Source: an uncultured Acetatifactor sp. (lineage in GTDB: Bacteria; Bacillota; Clostridia; Lachnospirales; Lachnospiraceae). From it: a stretch of DNA of 30,849 nucleotides. Positions 1 through 7,312 of this stretch are shown here, in pieces (position 1 is the stretch's first letter; each line of letters opens with the position of its first letter). A program made the translations under genes and the position numbers. The notes under the pieces are model-generated. The model was not told where the DNA came from. It did not search any database and saw only the letters and a program-made list of their open reading frames with translations. The stretch is taken from NCBI GenBank assembly GCA_910589655.1, contig CAJUTJ010000023.1, positions 1-30,849 of the forward strand. Reading direction: 5' to 3'.

Positions 1-143
1 GATACATTGGCGCAGAATGATTATTTCATATGCAAGGCGGAGGAATGAGGCGTAGCGGTGGCTACGTCGATTGACGACAACGAAGCAGATGAAAAATCAG
101 ACAAGCCAAGATGTCAGTTAATTAATATTCGTTGTACTAGTAT
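1..143. other. Element DNA without a recognisable gene
   Basis: No convincing reading frame is seen here. Positions 51-66 form a small perfect hairpin (CGTAGC, loop GGTG, GCTACG), followed by CGTC-GATT-GACG at about 66-77. I infer that this belongs to the mobile element that ends near 2499, because the relaxase-like remnant and the recombinase follow directly. Confidence 0.4.
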
Positions 144-542
144 ATGCTTGGAAAGCTCAAAAAACATCATCGTTTCCGTTTCATCCAAATCAATCAGAAA
201 GCCGGATTTGATATTGAGCGTGGTGAAGTGAATTCCGAAGCAGTTCACCGCACGGATTTGGCAAAGAAACAGATTGCGGTCGAAAGTAAGGAAAAGAAGC
301 TCAAGAAGGAAAATGCTTCTCTGCGTAAAGAAATTCAGCAATTAAAGACATGCAATGAGGCTCTGAATGCCCAGCTTATCAGCGAACAGTCTATGACACA
401 ACGGCTTACCTTAAAGAAGCTGGAAGCAGAGGTTCGGGAGCTTAGTAAGTTTAAGCAGCTGGCAGAAAAGTTTCTTGCAAAGCATGGTTTAAAGGATTAT
501 TTCAGAAAAGCATTCATACATTCTAATAATCAGGAACTTTAG
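144..542 (+). pseudogene. C-terminal remnant of a Mob/Pre-type relaxase (tentative)
   Basis: A 132-residue reading frame. Near its start it reads INQKAGFDIERGE followed by SEAVHRTDL, which resembles the segment that follows the catalytic part in MobV (plasmid mobilization/recombination, Mob_Pre) relaxases. The remaining ~90 residues are lysine- and glutamate-rich and predicted to be a coiled coil, which also fits the tail of such proteins. No catalytic His motifs are present, an in-frame TAG lies at 138-140 just before the ATG, and I see no ribosome binding site. It is therefore most likely the decayed end of a relaxase gene rather than a working protein. The family assignment is from recognition of a short segment only. 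It lies in the same direction as the recombinase and fits a mobilizable element. Confidence 0.42.
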
Positions 543-596
543 GAGCAAATGGTGCTTGAAACAGATAAAAATAGTTTTATGGAAAAGGAGAAATTG

Positions 597-731
597 ATGA
601 ATATAACACTTGATGCTACACAACAAAAGGAATTAAAAAAAACGCTGAAATGCGGTATCTACAAGGAACTGCATAAGAGGGATATCTTGTCAGATGCGCA
701 ACTAAATAGCTTGTTAGAACACAATTCGTAG
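597..731 (+). CDS. Small SHOCT-like protein of the mobile element
   Basis: A 44-residue protein. The ATG at 597 is chosen because AAAAGGAG at 583-590 sits 6 nt upstream; longer in-frame starts at 549 and 579 lack a spaced site. The C-terminal half (GIYKELHKRDILSDAQLNSLL) has the pattern of a short helical SHOCT-like motif. In clostridial elements small proteins of this kind often precede a serine recombinase gene. A role as a recombination accessory or directionality factor is possible, but nothing in the sequence proves it. It ends about 80 nt before the recombinase start, in the same direction, so the two may be cotranscribed. Confidence 0.6.
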   Translation: MNITLDATQQKELKKTLKCGIYKELHKRDILSDAQLNSLLEHNS

Positions 732-811
732 GATTATACTTGCACATCATCATCTGCATTGTTATACTGTAGGTGGTGATGTGTCAGCCTAACAAAAGGA
801 GGACACATAAA

Positions 812-2431
812 ATGACAAAAAGTAAACTTAGAGTTGCCGCATATTGTAGAGTTTCTACCGACAAGGATGACCAAACCAATTCCTTAATCAGCCAGCGAAA
901 ATACTTTGCAGATTATATCACACACCATGATGATTGGGTTCTGAGTGATGTGTATTATGATGAGGGTATCAGTGGTACGCAGACCAAGAAACGTGCCGGA
1001 TTTAATGCTATGATTGAGGAAGCAATGCAAGGTGAAATTGACCTTATTCTTACCAAGGAAGTATGTCGATTTGCAAGAAATACCGTGGATACCTTGTCCT
1101 ATACTCGAAAGCTAAAGGATAACGGTGTTGGTGTGATTTTTATCATTGATAACATTGATACCAGAGATTCGGATGGTGAGCTTCGTCTGACCATTATGGC
1201 AAGTATAGCACAGGAAGAAAGCCGTAAGACTTCGGAACGTGTGAAATGGGGACAGAAACGCCGGATGGAGCAAGGGATTGTCTTTGGCAGGGATTTGATT
1301 GGTTACAATGTCCGTAATGGGGAGCTTGCAATTAACGAGGAGGAAGTTCCTGTCGTCCGTGCCATTTTTCATAAGTACACCAACGAAGGAAAAGGTACTC
1401 ATGTGATTGCAAGGGAACTATTCGAGGAAGGCTTACGTCCCAAGCGAGTGAAGTTGTGGTCTGCTACCGTTATTCTCAAGGCTTTGCGAAACGAGAAATA
1501 TGTGGGTGACTTGTGTCAGAAGAAAACCTTTACACCAAACTATCTGACACATGCAAAGAAGTACAATCGAGGGAATGAAGAAATGGTTTATTTGAAAGAC
1601 CACCACGAACCTATCATAGATAGAGATTTGTGGAACCGGACACAGGAGGAGCTACTCCGGCGTGCTCCCACAGAGGAAATGAAGTCTAAGCACAGCAACC
1701 GCTATTGGTGCAGTGGCAAGCTCTATTGCGGGATGTGCGGTCAAAGGTATGTCAGCCGTACCAAGAAGCTGAAAAATGGCACTACCTATAAGGCATGGCG
1801 TTGCTATGCGGCGGCAAATCATGGAACCAGTAAAGTATCAGAGGACGGCGAAGTGATTGGCTGTGACAATGGTTCTATCAATGAGCGAGCATTGCTTACA
1901 TGTGTATATTATTGTATTTGCCAGCTACAGACCAATCAGAAGGAACTGAAGAAGGAAATCCTACAGGAAATCAAGGCAATTAAAGGTATCACGGATAAGA
2001 AGCTGGATATAAAACGTATCACAGAAAAAATGGAAAATCTGAATGCCAAAAAGCGTAAAGCCATTGATTTAATGTTGGATGGATTGATTACCAAGGCAGA
2101 TTTACAAGAACAGACAAAATGGTACGATGAACAGCTCGCAGAGCTTTCAGAATTGCTTTCCAACTCACAGAGTAAGGACAAAGAACAGGCAAAGCAGATT
2201 GATGTATTTGAGCAGTATATCACCGCTTTGGACGAGATTATGACCTTTGATGAAACCAATGAAAGCTTGTACCGTGAGATACTTGACAAAATGGTTATTT
2301 ACCATGACAACACTGTAGAGGTCTGGCTGAAATGCGTACCCTTCGGCATGAAGCTAACCATTCACTCCTATGGTAAGAATGAGGACTATACCACAGACAT
2401 TCTTAACATGGAAATCATTGAAAAATTTTAA
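812..2431 (+). CDS. Large serine recombinase (site-specific integrase/excisionase)
   Basis: A 539-residue protein. The ATG at 812 follows AAAAGGAGG (794-802) by 9 nt; the in-frame GTG/ATG starts from 773 have no such site. The order of domains is classic: an N-terminal resolvase catalytic domain with AAYCRVSTDK (nucleophile Ser15) and conserved arginines (EVCRFARNTVD, ESRKTSERVKWG), a recombinase domain around residues 150-280 (GYNVRNGEL to LRNEKYVGD), a zinc ribbon around 300-355 (CSGKLYCGMCGQRY, WRCY, GCDNGSI) and a C-terminal coiled coil (about 370-480). Such enzymes insert and excise an element between attP and attB through a covalent phosphoserine step. The gene ends only about 70 bp from the point where cotJC homology starts, so this enzyme is the likely cause of the insertion there. 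Confidence 0.95.
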   Translation: MTKSKLRVAAYCRVSTDKDDQTNSLISQRKYFADYITHHDDWVLSDVYYDEGISGTQTKKRAGFNAMIEEAMQGEIDLILTKEVCRFARNTVDTLSYTRKLKDNGVGVIFIIDNIDTRDSDGELRLTIMASIAQEESRKTSERVKWGQKRRMEQGIVFGRDLIGYNVRNGELAINEEEVPVVRAIFHKYTNEGKGTHVIARELFEEGLRPKRVKLWSATVILKALRNEKYVGDLCQKKTFTPNYLTHAKKYNRGNEEMVYLKDHHEPIIDRDLWNRTQEELLRRAPTEEMKSKHSNRYWCSGKLYCGMCGQRYVSRTKKLKNGTTYKAWRCYAAANHGTSKVSEDGEVIGCDNGSINERALLTCVYYCICQLQTNQKELKKEILQEIKAIKGITDKKLDIKRITEKMENLNAKKRKAIDLMLDGLITKADLQEQTKWYDEQLAELSELLSNSQSKDKEQAKQIDVFEQYITALDEIMTFDETNESLYREILDKMVIYHDNTVEVWLKCVPFGMKLTIHSYGKNEDYTTDILNMEIIEKF

Positions 2432-2432
2432 A

Positions 2433-2458
2433 GCTCCGGAAACCGAAACTTCCGGAGC
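2433..2458. terminator. Hairpin after the recombinase gene
   Basis: A perfect 9-bp stem, GCTCCGGAA / TTCCGGAGC, with an 8-nt loop, begins 1 nt after the recombinase stop. There is no T-run on the plus strand. On the minus strand the stem is followed by an A/T-rich run (TTTAAAATTTTT), so it may instead stop transcription coming from the truncated cotJ operon. Function is uncertain. Confidence 0.5.
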
Positions 2459-2490
2459 ATCTACTTAAATCTAAGATGCGCAATTTCGAT

Positions 2491-2510
2491 ACTGATACAC
2501 CGATATCAGT
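2491..2510. other. Putative right attachment junction (attR-like dyad) in cotJC
   Basis: Cot-like coding homology stops at codon 62 of cotJC (position 2499). Exactly across that point lies an inverted repeat, ACTGATA (2491-2497) and TATCAGT (2504-2510), with a 6-bp centre CACCGA. Serine integrase sites are usually imperfect dyads around a 2-bp crossover, and this one lies between the end of the recombinase gene and the truncated gene. The dyad is seen directly; its role as the crossover site is inference. Confidence 0.55.
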
Positions 2511-2684
2511 CAGCAATCCTGCCACTTCCCTGTAAGGCATGGAATATCTCTGGGACAGATAACGCATACTGGCCGCCATCTCACCGTCAGGGCCGCCGAA
2601 CTGGGAGATAATGACCTGTGCCAGCTTTGCGTTGGGTTCTTTGATGTTTACCGGAAACTGTAACCGTTTTTCATAACTCCACAT
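2499..2684 (-). pseudogene. cotJC: cotJC, 5' fragment (Mn-catalase-like spore coat protein) interrupted by the element
   Basis: Reading leftwards from the ATG at 2684, the first 62 codons match the start of CotJC: MWSYEKRLQFPV, then the conserved stretches NPKL-like EPNAKLAQVIISQFGGPDGE and AASMRYLSQRY and LLTDIG. In intact CotJC the chain goes on with the metal-binding helices of the manganese catalase fold, to about 190 residues. Here, after G62, the frame continues into unrelated sequence and stops at 2415 (89 residues in total). The start follows the cotJB stop directly (TAA-ATG). The missing part should lie beyond the left edge of the window, on the far side of the element. Excision would rejoin it; whether that takes place in the mother cell is not visible here. 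Confidence 0.85.
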
Positions 2685-2942
2685 TTAACCGCACTCTCCT
2701 TCCCAAGGCAGGGGCGCCATGCCCCATCGCCATTCCTTACTGCTTTCTGCCATCCTCGTATTTAACGGGAAATATTTCATGGAAAATTCCTTCTCCATCT
2801 GATGTTTGATCCTGTTGTAGTGATTGAAATATTCCATGGCATGACAATCAAAGGGATGGGTGTCCAGATACAGCGTAAGCTCCGTCAGGACAAAATCCAC
2901 AATACCGATATCTCTCAAAAGCTGTTCCTTATTGCTGCCCAT
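2685..2942 (-). CDS. cotJB: Spore coat protein CotJB
   Basis: An 85-residue protein with the CotJB signature: an N-terminal helix (LLRDIGIVDFVLTELTLYLDTHP), then the YFNHYNRIKHQMEKEFSMKYFPL segment and the tryptophan-rich WRWGMAPLPWEGEC end. In Bacillus, CotJA, CotJB and CotJC form an inner-coat complex made in the mother cell. The start at 2942 is preferred over an ATG at 2951: GGAAGGAG lies 9 nt before it, and its A overlaps the cotJA stop (TAATG), which points to translational coupling. It is followed without a gap by the broken cotJC. Confidence 0.88.
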   Translation of the reverse strand: MGSNKEQLLRDIGIVDFVLTELTLYLDTHPFDCHAMEYFNHYNRIKHQMEKEFSMKYFPLNTRMAESSKEWRWGMAPLPWEGECG

Positions 2943-3109
2943 TATACACATCTCCTTCCCGTAAAAGGTTTATCCAGTTCAGGGAAAATAGTTCCGGTAC
3001 AATAAGCCTTCTCCAGATCGTCATACATTTTGTCAAATTTCTGCCAAGGCACATAAGCCATAGCCAGAGGGAATTTGTCAATATTATTATCAAATAAATA
3101 ATCCTGCAT
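2942..3109 (-). CDS. cotJA: Spore coat protein CotJA
   Basis: A 55-residue protein, read from the ATG at 3109 (GGAAGGA 6 nt upstream). It begins MQDYLFDNNIDKFPLAMAYV and contains PWQKFDKMYDDLEKAYCTGTIFPELDKPF. The 'LAMAYVPWQ...Y....A...GTIFPELDKPF' pattern is that of CotJA, a small coat component encoded first in cotJABC operons. Its stop shares one base with the cotJB start. Because the operon is intact up to cotJC codon 62, the insertion breaks only the last gene. Confidence 0.85.
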   Translation of the reverse strand: MQDYLFDNNIDKFPLAMAYVPWQKFDKMYDDLEKAYCTGTIFPELDKPFTGRRCV

Positions 3110-3343
3110 TTTAATCCTTCCTACTTTTGAATTTGGTTGATACTATCATATGTGGCCAAATGAAATCTGTGTGTATAATATGCATATCCACTTAAGAAAT
3201 ACCGGAACATCATTTAGCAGACAGCCGGATCAATCATACAGAACGATTTCCGAATATACAAGGCAAAAAACCTCCATATAGCGGTACAGCCTGAGACTTT
3301 TTGACCCATACACCGGAAAAACAGGCAAATGGTTGGTGACAGC
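3110..3343. other. Gap between the cotJ operon and the sugar ABC operon
   Basis: There is no gene here. The part next to cotJA (3110-3180) should hold the mother-cell promoter of cotJ. On the minus strand CATATGAT (around 3150) looks like a sigma-E -10 box, but I found no well-spaced -35, so no promoter is called. The rest has no clear structure. Confidence 0.4.
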
Positions 3344-3372
3344 AAAACCGGCACCCTTCTTCAGGGTGCCGG
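3344..3372 (-). terminator. Intrinsic terminator of the sugar ABC operon
   Basis: On the minus strand a perfect 10-bp stem, CCGGCACCCT / AGGGTGCCGG, with a 5-nt loop is followed by TTTTGC. It lies 14 nt after the stop codon of the binding-protein gene. This is a standard Rho-independent terminator that closes the three-gene operon. Confidence 0.9.
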
Positions 3373-3385
3373 CATTCAGCATACT

Positions 3386-5035
3386 TTATTGATTTGCTTT
3401 ATACTGCTCATTAATCTCCGCTATAATCTGATCATAGCCGTTTGCCCTAATGCTGTCCAGCCCGCTCTTGAATTCGTCAAGGCTGATAGCGCCGCAGATA
3501 TACTGAGTTCTGAGGGCGGTAGCCTGATCATCCAGATCCTTACCGTTCAATGCATAGGTAGCAGAATTTACTTTGAAAGAAAGCGCCGGATCCACTTCCG
3601 CATAAGGAAGCGCTGCAGCATAAGCCGCATTCTGTGCGTCATCTCTCTCTGTGGTTACTACGGGAACCGTAGTTTCCTCCGTAGAGGGAAGGAATGTCAG
3701 CAGCTGGTTCAGACCCTTGTAGTTGCCTGCCAATGCTTCATCTTCTGCATCCAACTTCACAACTCTTCCCTGATCGTCTAATTCATAGTTAATTCCTTCC
3801 AAACCAAACTGAGTCAGAACCATCATCTCGGGATCGTTCAATCTGTCGAGAATAGTCAGAGCCGCCTCAATCTTCTCGGGAGTATCCAGAGTGGTTGCGG
3901 ACAGAGTAAAGAATCCGTTGTAACCTGCAGTTGCCAGAGTATGACCGTTTACAGCGCCATACAAAGTCATGGAAGCGGTCTCGTCAGGATTTACTACGGA
4001 AGGAGTTTTCGTTTCTTCCGCTACAAAGTAATTCCAAATTCTCTTACCGGAATCAAGAACGTCGATATATACGCCGTTATCGCCCTTCTTACAACCATCG
4101 GACCAAGTCTCGGTAGGTCTGTCAGGCCAATCCTGAGGCATCAGCTTCTCATCATAGAGTTTCTTGATGTACTCAACCGCCTCAAAATATTCATCCTGCA
4201 TCCACACGGGAACCAATTCACCGTTCACTTCCGCCCAGCCGTTACCGCATCCGAACCAAGTCTGGATAATATCAAAAGGACCGGTGTATTTTGTCATTTC
4301 CATAGGGAATTCGCAGAAGCCTTCATGCTGATCGTTACCGTTCTTCATAGCAACCAGCATATTGTACACATCCTCGGGAGTCGCGTTTGCAGGAAGCTCC
4401 ACGCCGAGAGCCTCAGCCCAGTCCTGACGATAGCAGAGACCATAACGTCCTACTACACGGGTACGGGGAAGTGCAATCAAATGACCGTCCACAGTCAGGT
4501 TCGCTGCTACTTCTTTGGACATACCGGACAGATTCGGATATTTCTCACTGTCCCAGATATAATCGTTCAAATCAATGAAAGCGCCGTCTTTTGCCGCAGA
4601 TACCACATCACCCGTCATGGTTCCGCCGTAAGACATAATCATGGGCATCGTCTTAGGGCTGGCAAAAGCCAATGAATTCTTTTCTGCCAAAACATCGTTT
4701 GCAACCCAAGTGATTTCAATGTCATGACCCACATAATCTTCAATCTTCTGGAAAATTTCCTCCGCATACTGACCCACATTGTTGTTTCCTGCGTTTAAGT
4801 CAATTACGCTCCATGTGATGGTCTGGCGCTCAATGGGAGTTGCTTCTGCTTCACTGCCTGCTGCGGATGAACTTGCAGCAGTCTGCTGGCTGGAGCTTGC
4901 AGCTGCCGAGCCGGAACTGGAAGCCGGCTGGCTGGAACCTGCCGCATCACCGCCATTGCCGCAAGCTGCTAAGCCCACTGTCATGGCAGAGGCAAGCATC
5001 AAGGCAATGACCTTGTTAAAACTTTTTCTTTTCAT
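3386..5035 (-). CDS. Extracellular solute-binding lipoprotein of an LplA/YtcQ-type sugar ABC importer
   Basis: A 549-residue protein. The start at 5035 has AAGGAGGATCAAA directly upstream; a longer in-frame extension has no signal and is rejected. The N-terminus is a lipoprotein signal (MKRKSFNK, a hydrophobic stretch, lipobox LAAC with Cys25), followed by a Ser/Ala/Gly-rich linker (about 27-55) that holds the protein away from the membrane. The mature part is a family-1-like binding protein; its length of about 550 residues is typical of the LplA/LipO/YtcQ branch, which serves CUT1 importers for complex or modified saccharides. No ATPase gene is present, as is usual for this family, which shares a common MsmX-type ATPase. 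The ligand cannot be read from the sequence. It is the last gene of the operon. Confidence 0.9.
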   Translation of the reverse strand: MKRKSFNKVIALMLASAMTVGLAACGNGGDAAGSSQPASSSGSAAASSSQQTAASSSAAGSEAEATPIERQTITWSVIDLNAGNNNVGQYAEEIFQKIEDYVGHDIEITWVANDVLAEKNSLAFASPKTMPMIMSYGGTMTGDVVSAAKDGAFIDLNDYIWDSEKYPNLSGMSKEVAANLTVDGHLIALPRTRVVGRYGLCYRQDWAEALGVELPANATPEDVYNMLVAMKNGNDQHEGFCEFPMEMTKYTGPFDIIQTWFGCGNGWAEVNGELVPVWMQDEYFEAVEYIKKLYDEKLMPQDWPDRPTETWSDGCKKGDNGVYIDVLDSGKRIWNYFVAEETKTPSVVNPDETASMTLYGAVNGHTLATAGYNGFFTLSATTLDTPEKIEAALTILDRLNDPEMMVLTQFGLEGINYELDDQGRVVKLDAEDEALAGNYKGLNQLLTFLPSTEETTVPVVTTERDDAQNAAYAAALPYAEVDPALSFKVNSATYALNGKDLDDQATALRTQYICGAISLDEFKSGLDSIRANGYDQIIAEINEQYKANQ

Positions 5036-5154
5036 TTTGATCCTCCTTGTTTTTCGGGAAATATCCGGCAGCCGTTTTAAACAGCCGGAAAGCATCCCCC
5101 TTTTATGTAGTAAAGATAAATTTATGAAAACAGGTAATATCCTGTAATCATCCA

Positions 5155-6063
5155 TCAGCCCTTCACGGCGCCTACCATGACACCCTTGGTAAAGTACTTC
5201 TGCACAAAAGGATAAACACACAGGATCGGTAATGTTGCAATAACGGTACATGCCATCTTTACCGCCTTATCGGGAGGCGCTCCGAACATATCGTAATCCA
5301 GCACAGTATCGGAAATTTTAGACGACAGCAATATAATGGATCGAAGCTGGATCTGGATCGGGAATTTCTCCGCACTAGACAAATAAATCATGGCATTGAA
5401 ATAATCGTTCCAAAATCCCACGCCATAAAACAGCGAAATAGACGCTATAACGGGCTTTGACAGAGGAAGCGCCACCTTTGCAAATATCTGCAAATCGTTG
5501 GCTCCGTCCATATAAGACGCCTCGTCCAATTCCACAGGAAGTCCTTGGAAAAATTTCTTGATAATAATCATGTTAAAGGGGCTGATCAGACCCGGCAGAA
5601 TCAAAGCCCACCAGCTGTCCAACAGTCCATATGCCTGATTTACCAGATAGGAAGGAATCATGCCTCCACCGAACAACATGGTAAAAATAACCATGTTCAT
5701 AATCCAGTTACGGCCTCTGAAATGACTTTTGGACAAAGGATATGCAAAAGTCAAAGAGAAAACCATACAGCAAATTGTTCCCAAAGCCGTCAGCAGGATT
5801 GAATTCTTCAAGCCCCGCAAAATGTTCGCGGTACTGATTGCATAGCGGTACGCATTGATGGACCACTCACTGGGAATGATGAAAAATGCTTTTTCCGTCA
5901 ATTCCTTTTCCGTCGCAAAAGATCCTGCAAACACGTACAGAAAAGGAAGCACCGTACTCAGCGCAATCAAACCTAATACCACATAGATAATCACATCTAC
6001 AATACGGTCGCCGGTGCTCTTACGAACCTTGGCGCCTTCTTTTATTTTGTGTTCTTTCGCCAT
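5155..6063 (-). CDS. CUT1 carbohydrate ABC permease, LplC/YtcP type
   Basis: A 302-residue inner-membrane protein with six predicted helices. The ABC permease signature (EAA loop) is seen at ELDEASYMDGANDLQIFAKVALPLSKP, which contacts the ATPase. The chain ends KYFTKGVMVGAVKG, a typical LplC/YtcP C-terminus. ATG 6063 is preferred over an in-frame GTG at 6072 because the AAGGGGG ribosome binding site touches that GTG. It follows the other permease after 17 nt and precedes the binding protein, so the three are one operon. With its partner it forms the translocation channel for the sugar. Confidence 0.92.
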   Translation of the reverse strand: MAKEHKIKEGAKVRKSTGDRIVDVIIYVVLGLIALSTVLPFLYVFAGSFATEKELTEKAFFIIPSEWSINAYRYAISTANILRGLKNSILLTALGTICCMVFSLTFAYPLSKSHFRGRNWIMNMVIFTMLFGGGMIPSYLVNQAYGLLDSWWALILPGLISPFNMIIIKKFFQGLPVELDEASYMDGANDLQIFAKVALPLSKPVIASISLFYGVGFWNDYFNAMIYLSSAEKFPIQIQLRSIILLSSKISDTVLDYDMFGAPPDKAVKMACTVIATLPILCVYPFVQKYFTKGVMVGAVKG

Positions 6064-6080
6064 ATACTCCACCCCCTTCT

Positions 6081-7055
6081 CTAATACAATCCGCTCTCGC
6101 CAAACATCTTAGCCACTTTGTCTGCAGTGAGTACCATAATCATACCGACCACCGACTTAAACATTCCGGCGGCGGAGGAGAAGGAATATTGTCCGCTCAG
6201 AATACCTTTTGTATATATGTACGTATCAAACACTTCCGCTCTGGCAATGTTCAAATCGTTCCTCATCAGGAAAATCTGCTCATAGCCCGTATTCAGGATA
6301 CTGCCCACCCGCATGATCAACATCATGACAATGGTACCTCTGATTGCAGGAAGGGTAATATGCCACATCAGTCTCCAGCGCCCCGCGCCGTCCACTCTGG
6401 CAGCCTCATACAATTCCTGATCCACACCGGAAAGAGCCGCAAGGAATACAATGGTGCCATACCCTGTCTCACGCCAGATATCCTGACCTACAATCAATCC
6501 CCAGAACGTGGACGCATTCGACAAAATATTAAATGTCTCACCTGTAATGGATCTGTAAATCACATTAAAAATACCGTCCGTCACATTAAAAAGCTGATAA
6601 GTTAAACTGGTTACGATAACCCATGATACAAAGTGGGGAATATACACCAGCGTCTGCACCAGTCTCTTGTACCCGCTGTGTTTTACTTCATTTAAGAAAA
6701 GGGAAAGAATGATAGGCGCCGGAAAATAGAACACCAACTGCAGTAAACTGATTCCCAAAGTATTTATCAGCAATTTCATAAAGTCATTGTTGCTGAAAAA
6801 CTTCTGGAACTGCCCGAATCCCACCCAAGGGCTTCCCCAGATCCCTTTGAAAGGAGAATACTCCTTAAATGCAAGCACCAAACCGCCCATGGGAATGTAG
6901 CGGAACATAATAAAATAGATGCATCCCGGAAGCAATAAAAAATACAGCCATCTATGCTGCACTAAATATTGCCAAGTGCTTTTACGTTTTGGAACAATTA
7001 CCTGTCCGTTGGAAAGCGTAATTGCACCTTTTTGTTTCTTTACCTTTTCTACCAT
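6081..7055 (-). CDS. CUT1 carbohydrate ABC permease, LplB type
   Basis: A 324-residue membrane protein with six predicted helices after a basic cytoplasmic N-terminus. The EAA-like loop is at ELYEAARVDGAGRWRLMWHITLPAI. The family hallmark YLLLPG-like LYFLLLPGCIYFIMFRYIPMGG follows the N-terminal region. The start at 7055 has AAAGGTGG 7 nt upstream. It is first in a three-gene operon (this gene, the second permease, the binding protein) placed downstream of the AraC-type regulator, a layout seen with B. subtilis lplABC and yesOPQ homologues. Likely controlled by that regulator. Confidence 0.92.
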   Translation of the reverse strand: MVEKVKKQKGAITLSNGQVIVPKRKSTWQYLVQHRWLYFLLLPGCIYFIMFRYIPMGGLVLAFKEYSPFKGIWGSPWVGFGQFQKFFSNNDFMKLLINTLGISLLQLVFYFPAPIILSLFLNEVKHSGYKRLVQTLVYIPHFVSWVIVTSLTYQLFNVTDGIFNVIYRSITGETFNILSNASTFWGLIVGQDIWRETGYGTIVFLAALSGVDQELYEAARVDGAGRWRLMWHITLPAIRGTIVMMLIMRVGSILNTGYEQIFLMRNDLNIARAEVFDTYIYTKGILSGQYSFSSAAGMFKSVVGMIMVLTADKVAKMFGESGLY

Positions 7056-7245
7056 AGGAAACCACCTTTCGTAATTAGTAAGTCATAGAACGGCGTATCA
7101 AAATAACGGCATCCTCGTTAGTAAAGATTTTAGGCATCACTTAGCAATAACGTCTATAATCACCTTTTTGACTCAAATCTTTCTTTGGTTATAATATTTA
7201 TTATTTTCAAGATATAAGGGGGGATTTTTATGCAAAAAGAAATAA

Positions 7246-7296
7246 AATAATCATTAAATTTATTTTCTATACGGCAAAATAAATTTAATGATTATT
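7246..7296. repeat. Perfect 21-bp inverted repeat between regulator and sugar operon
   Basis: Two fully complementary 21-nt arms (7246-7266 and 7276-7296) are separated by 9 nt (CTATACGGC). The arms contain only A/T except for two bases (core AATCATTAAATTT). On the minus strand the structure begins 17 nt after the regulator stop and is followed by TTATTTCTTTTT, so it can act as an A/T-rich terminator of the regulator gene. It also lies in the only region where the promoter of the sugar operon can be (7056-7312), so an operator role is equally possible. Confidence 0.7.
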
Positions 7297-7312
7297 AATT
7301 CAGATACTGATT

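Noticed and set aside
2415..2498. The tail of the truncated cotJC frame (SVSKLRILDLSRCSG...) as a real protein end
   Set aside because: It is element DNA read through the junction, overlaps the terminator-like hairpin and the recombinase end on the other strand, and matches nothing in CotJC.
5036..5251. A longer binding-protein reading frame starting at 5251
   Set aside because: The extra 72 residues overlap the permease gene and precede the clear ribosome binding site and lipoprotein signal at 5035.
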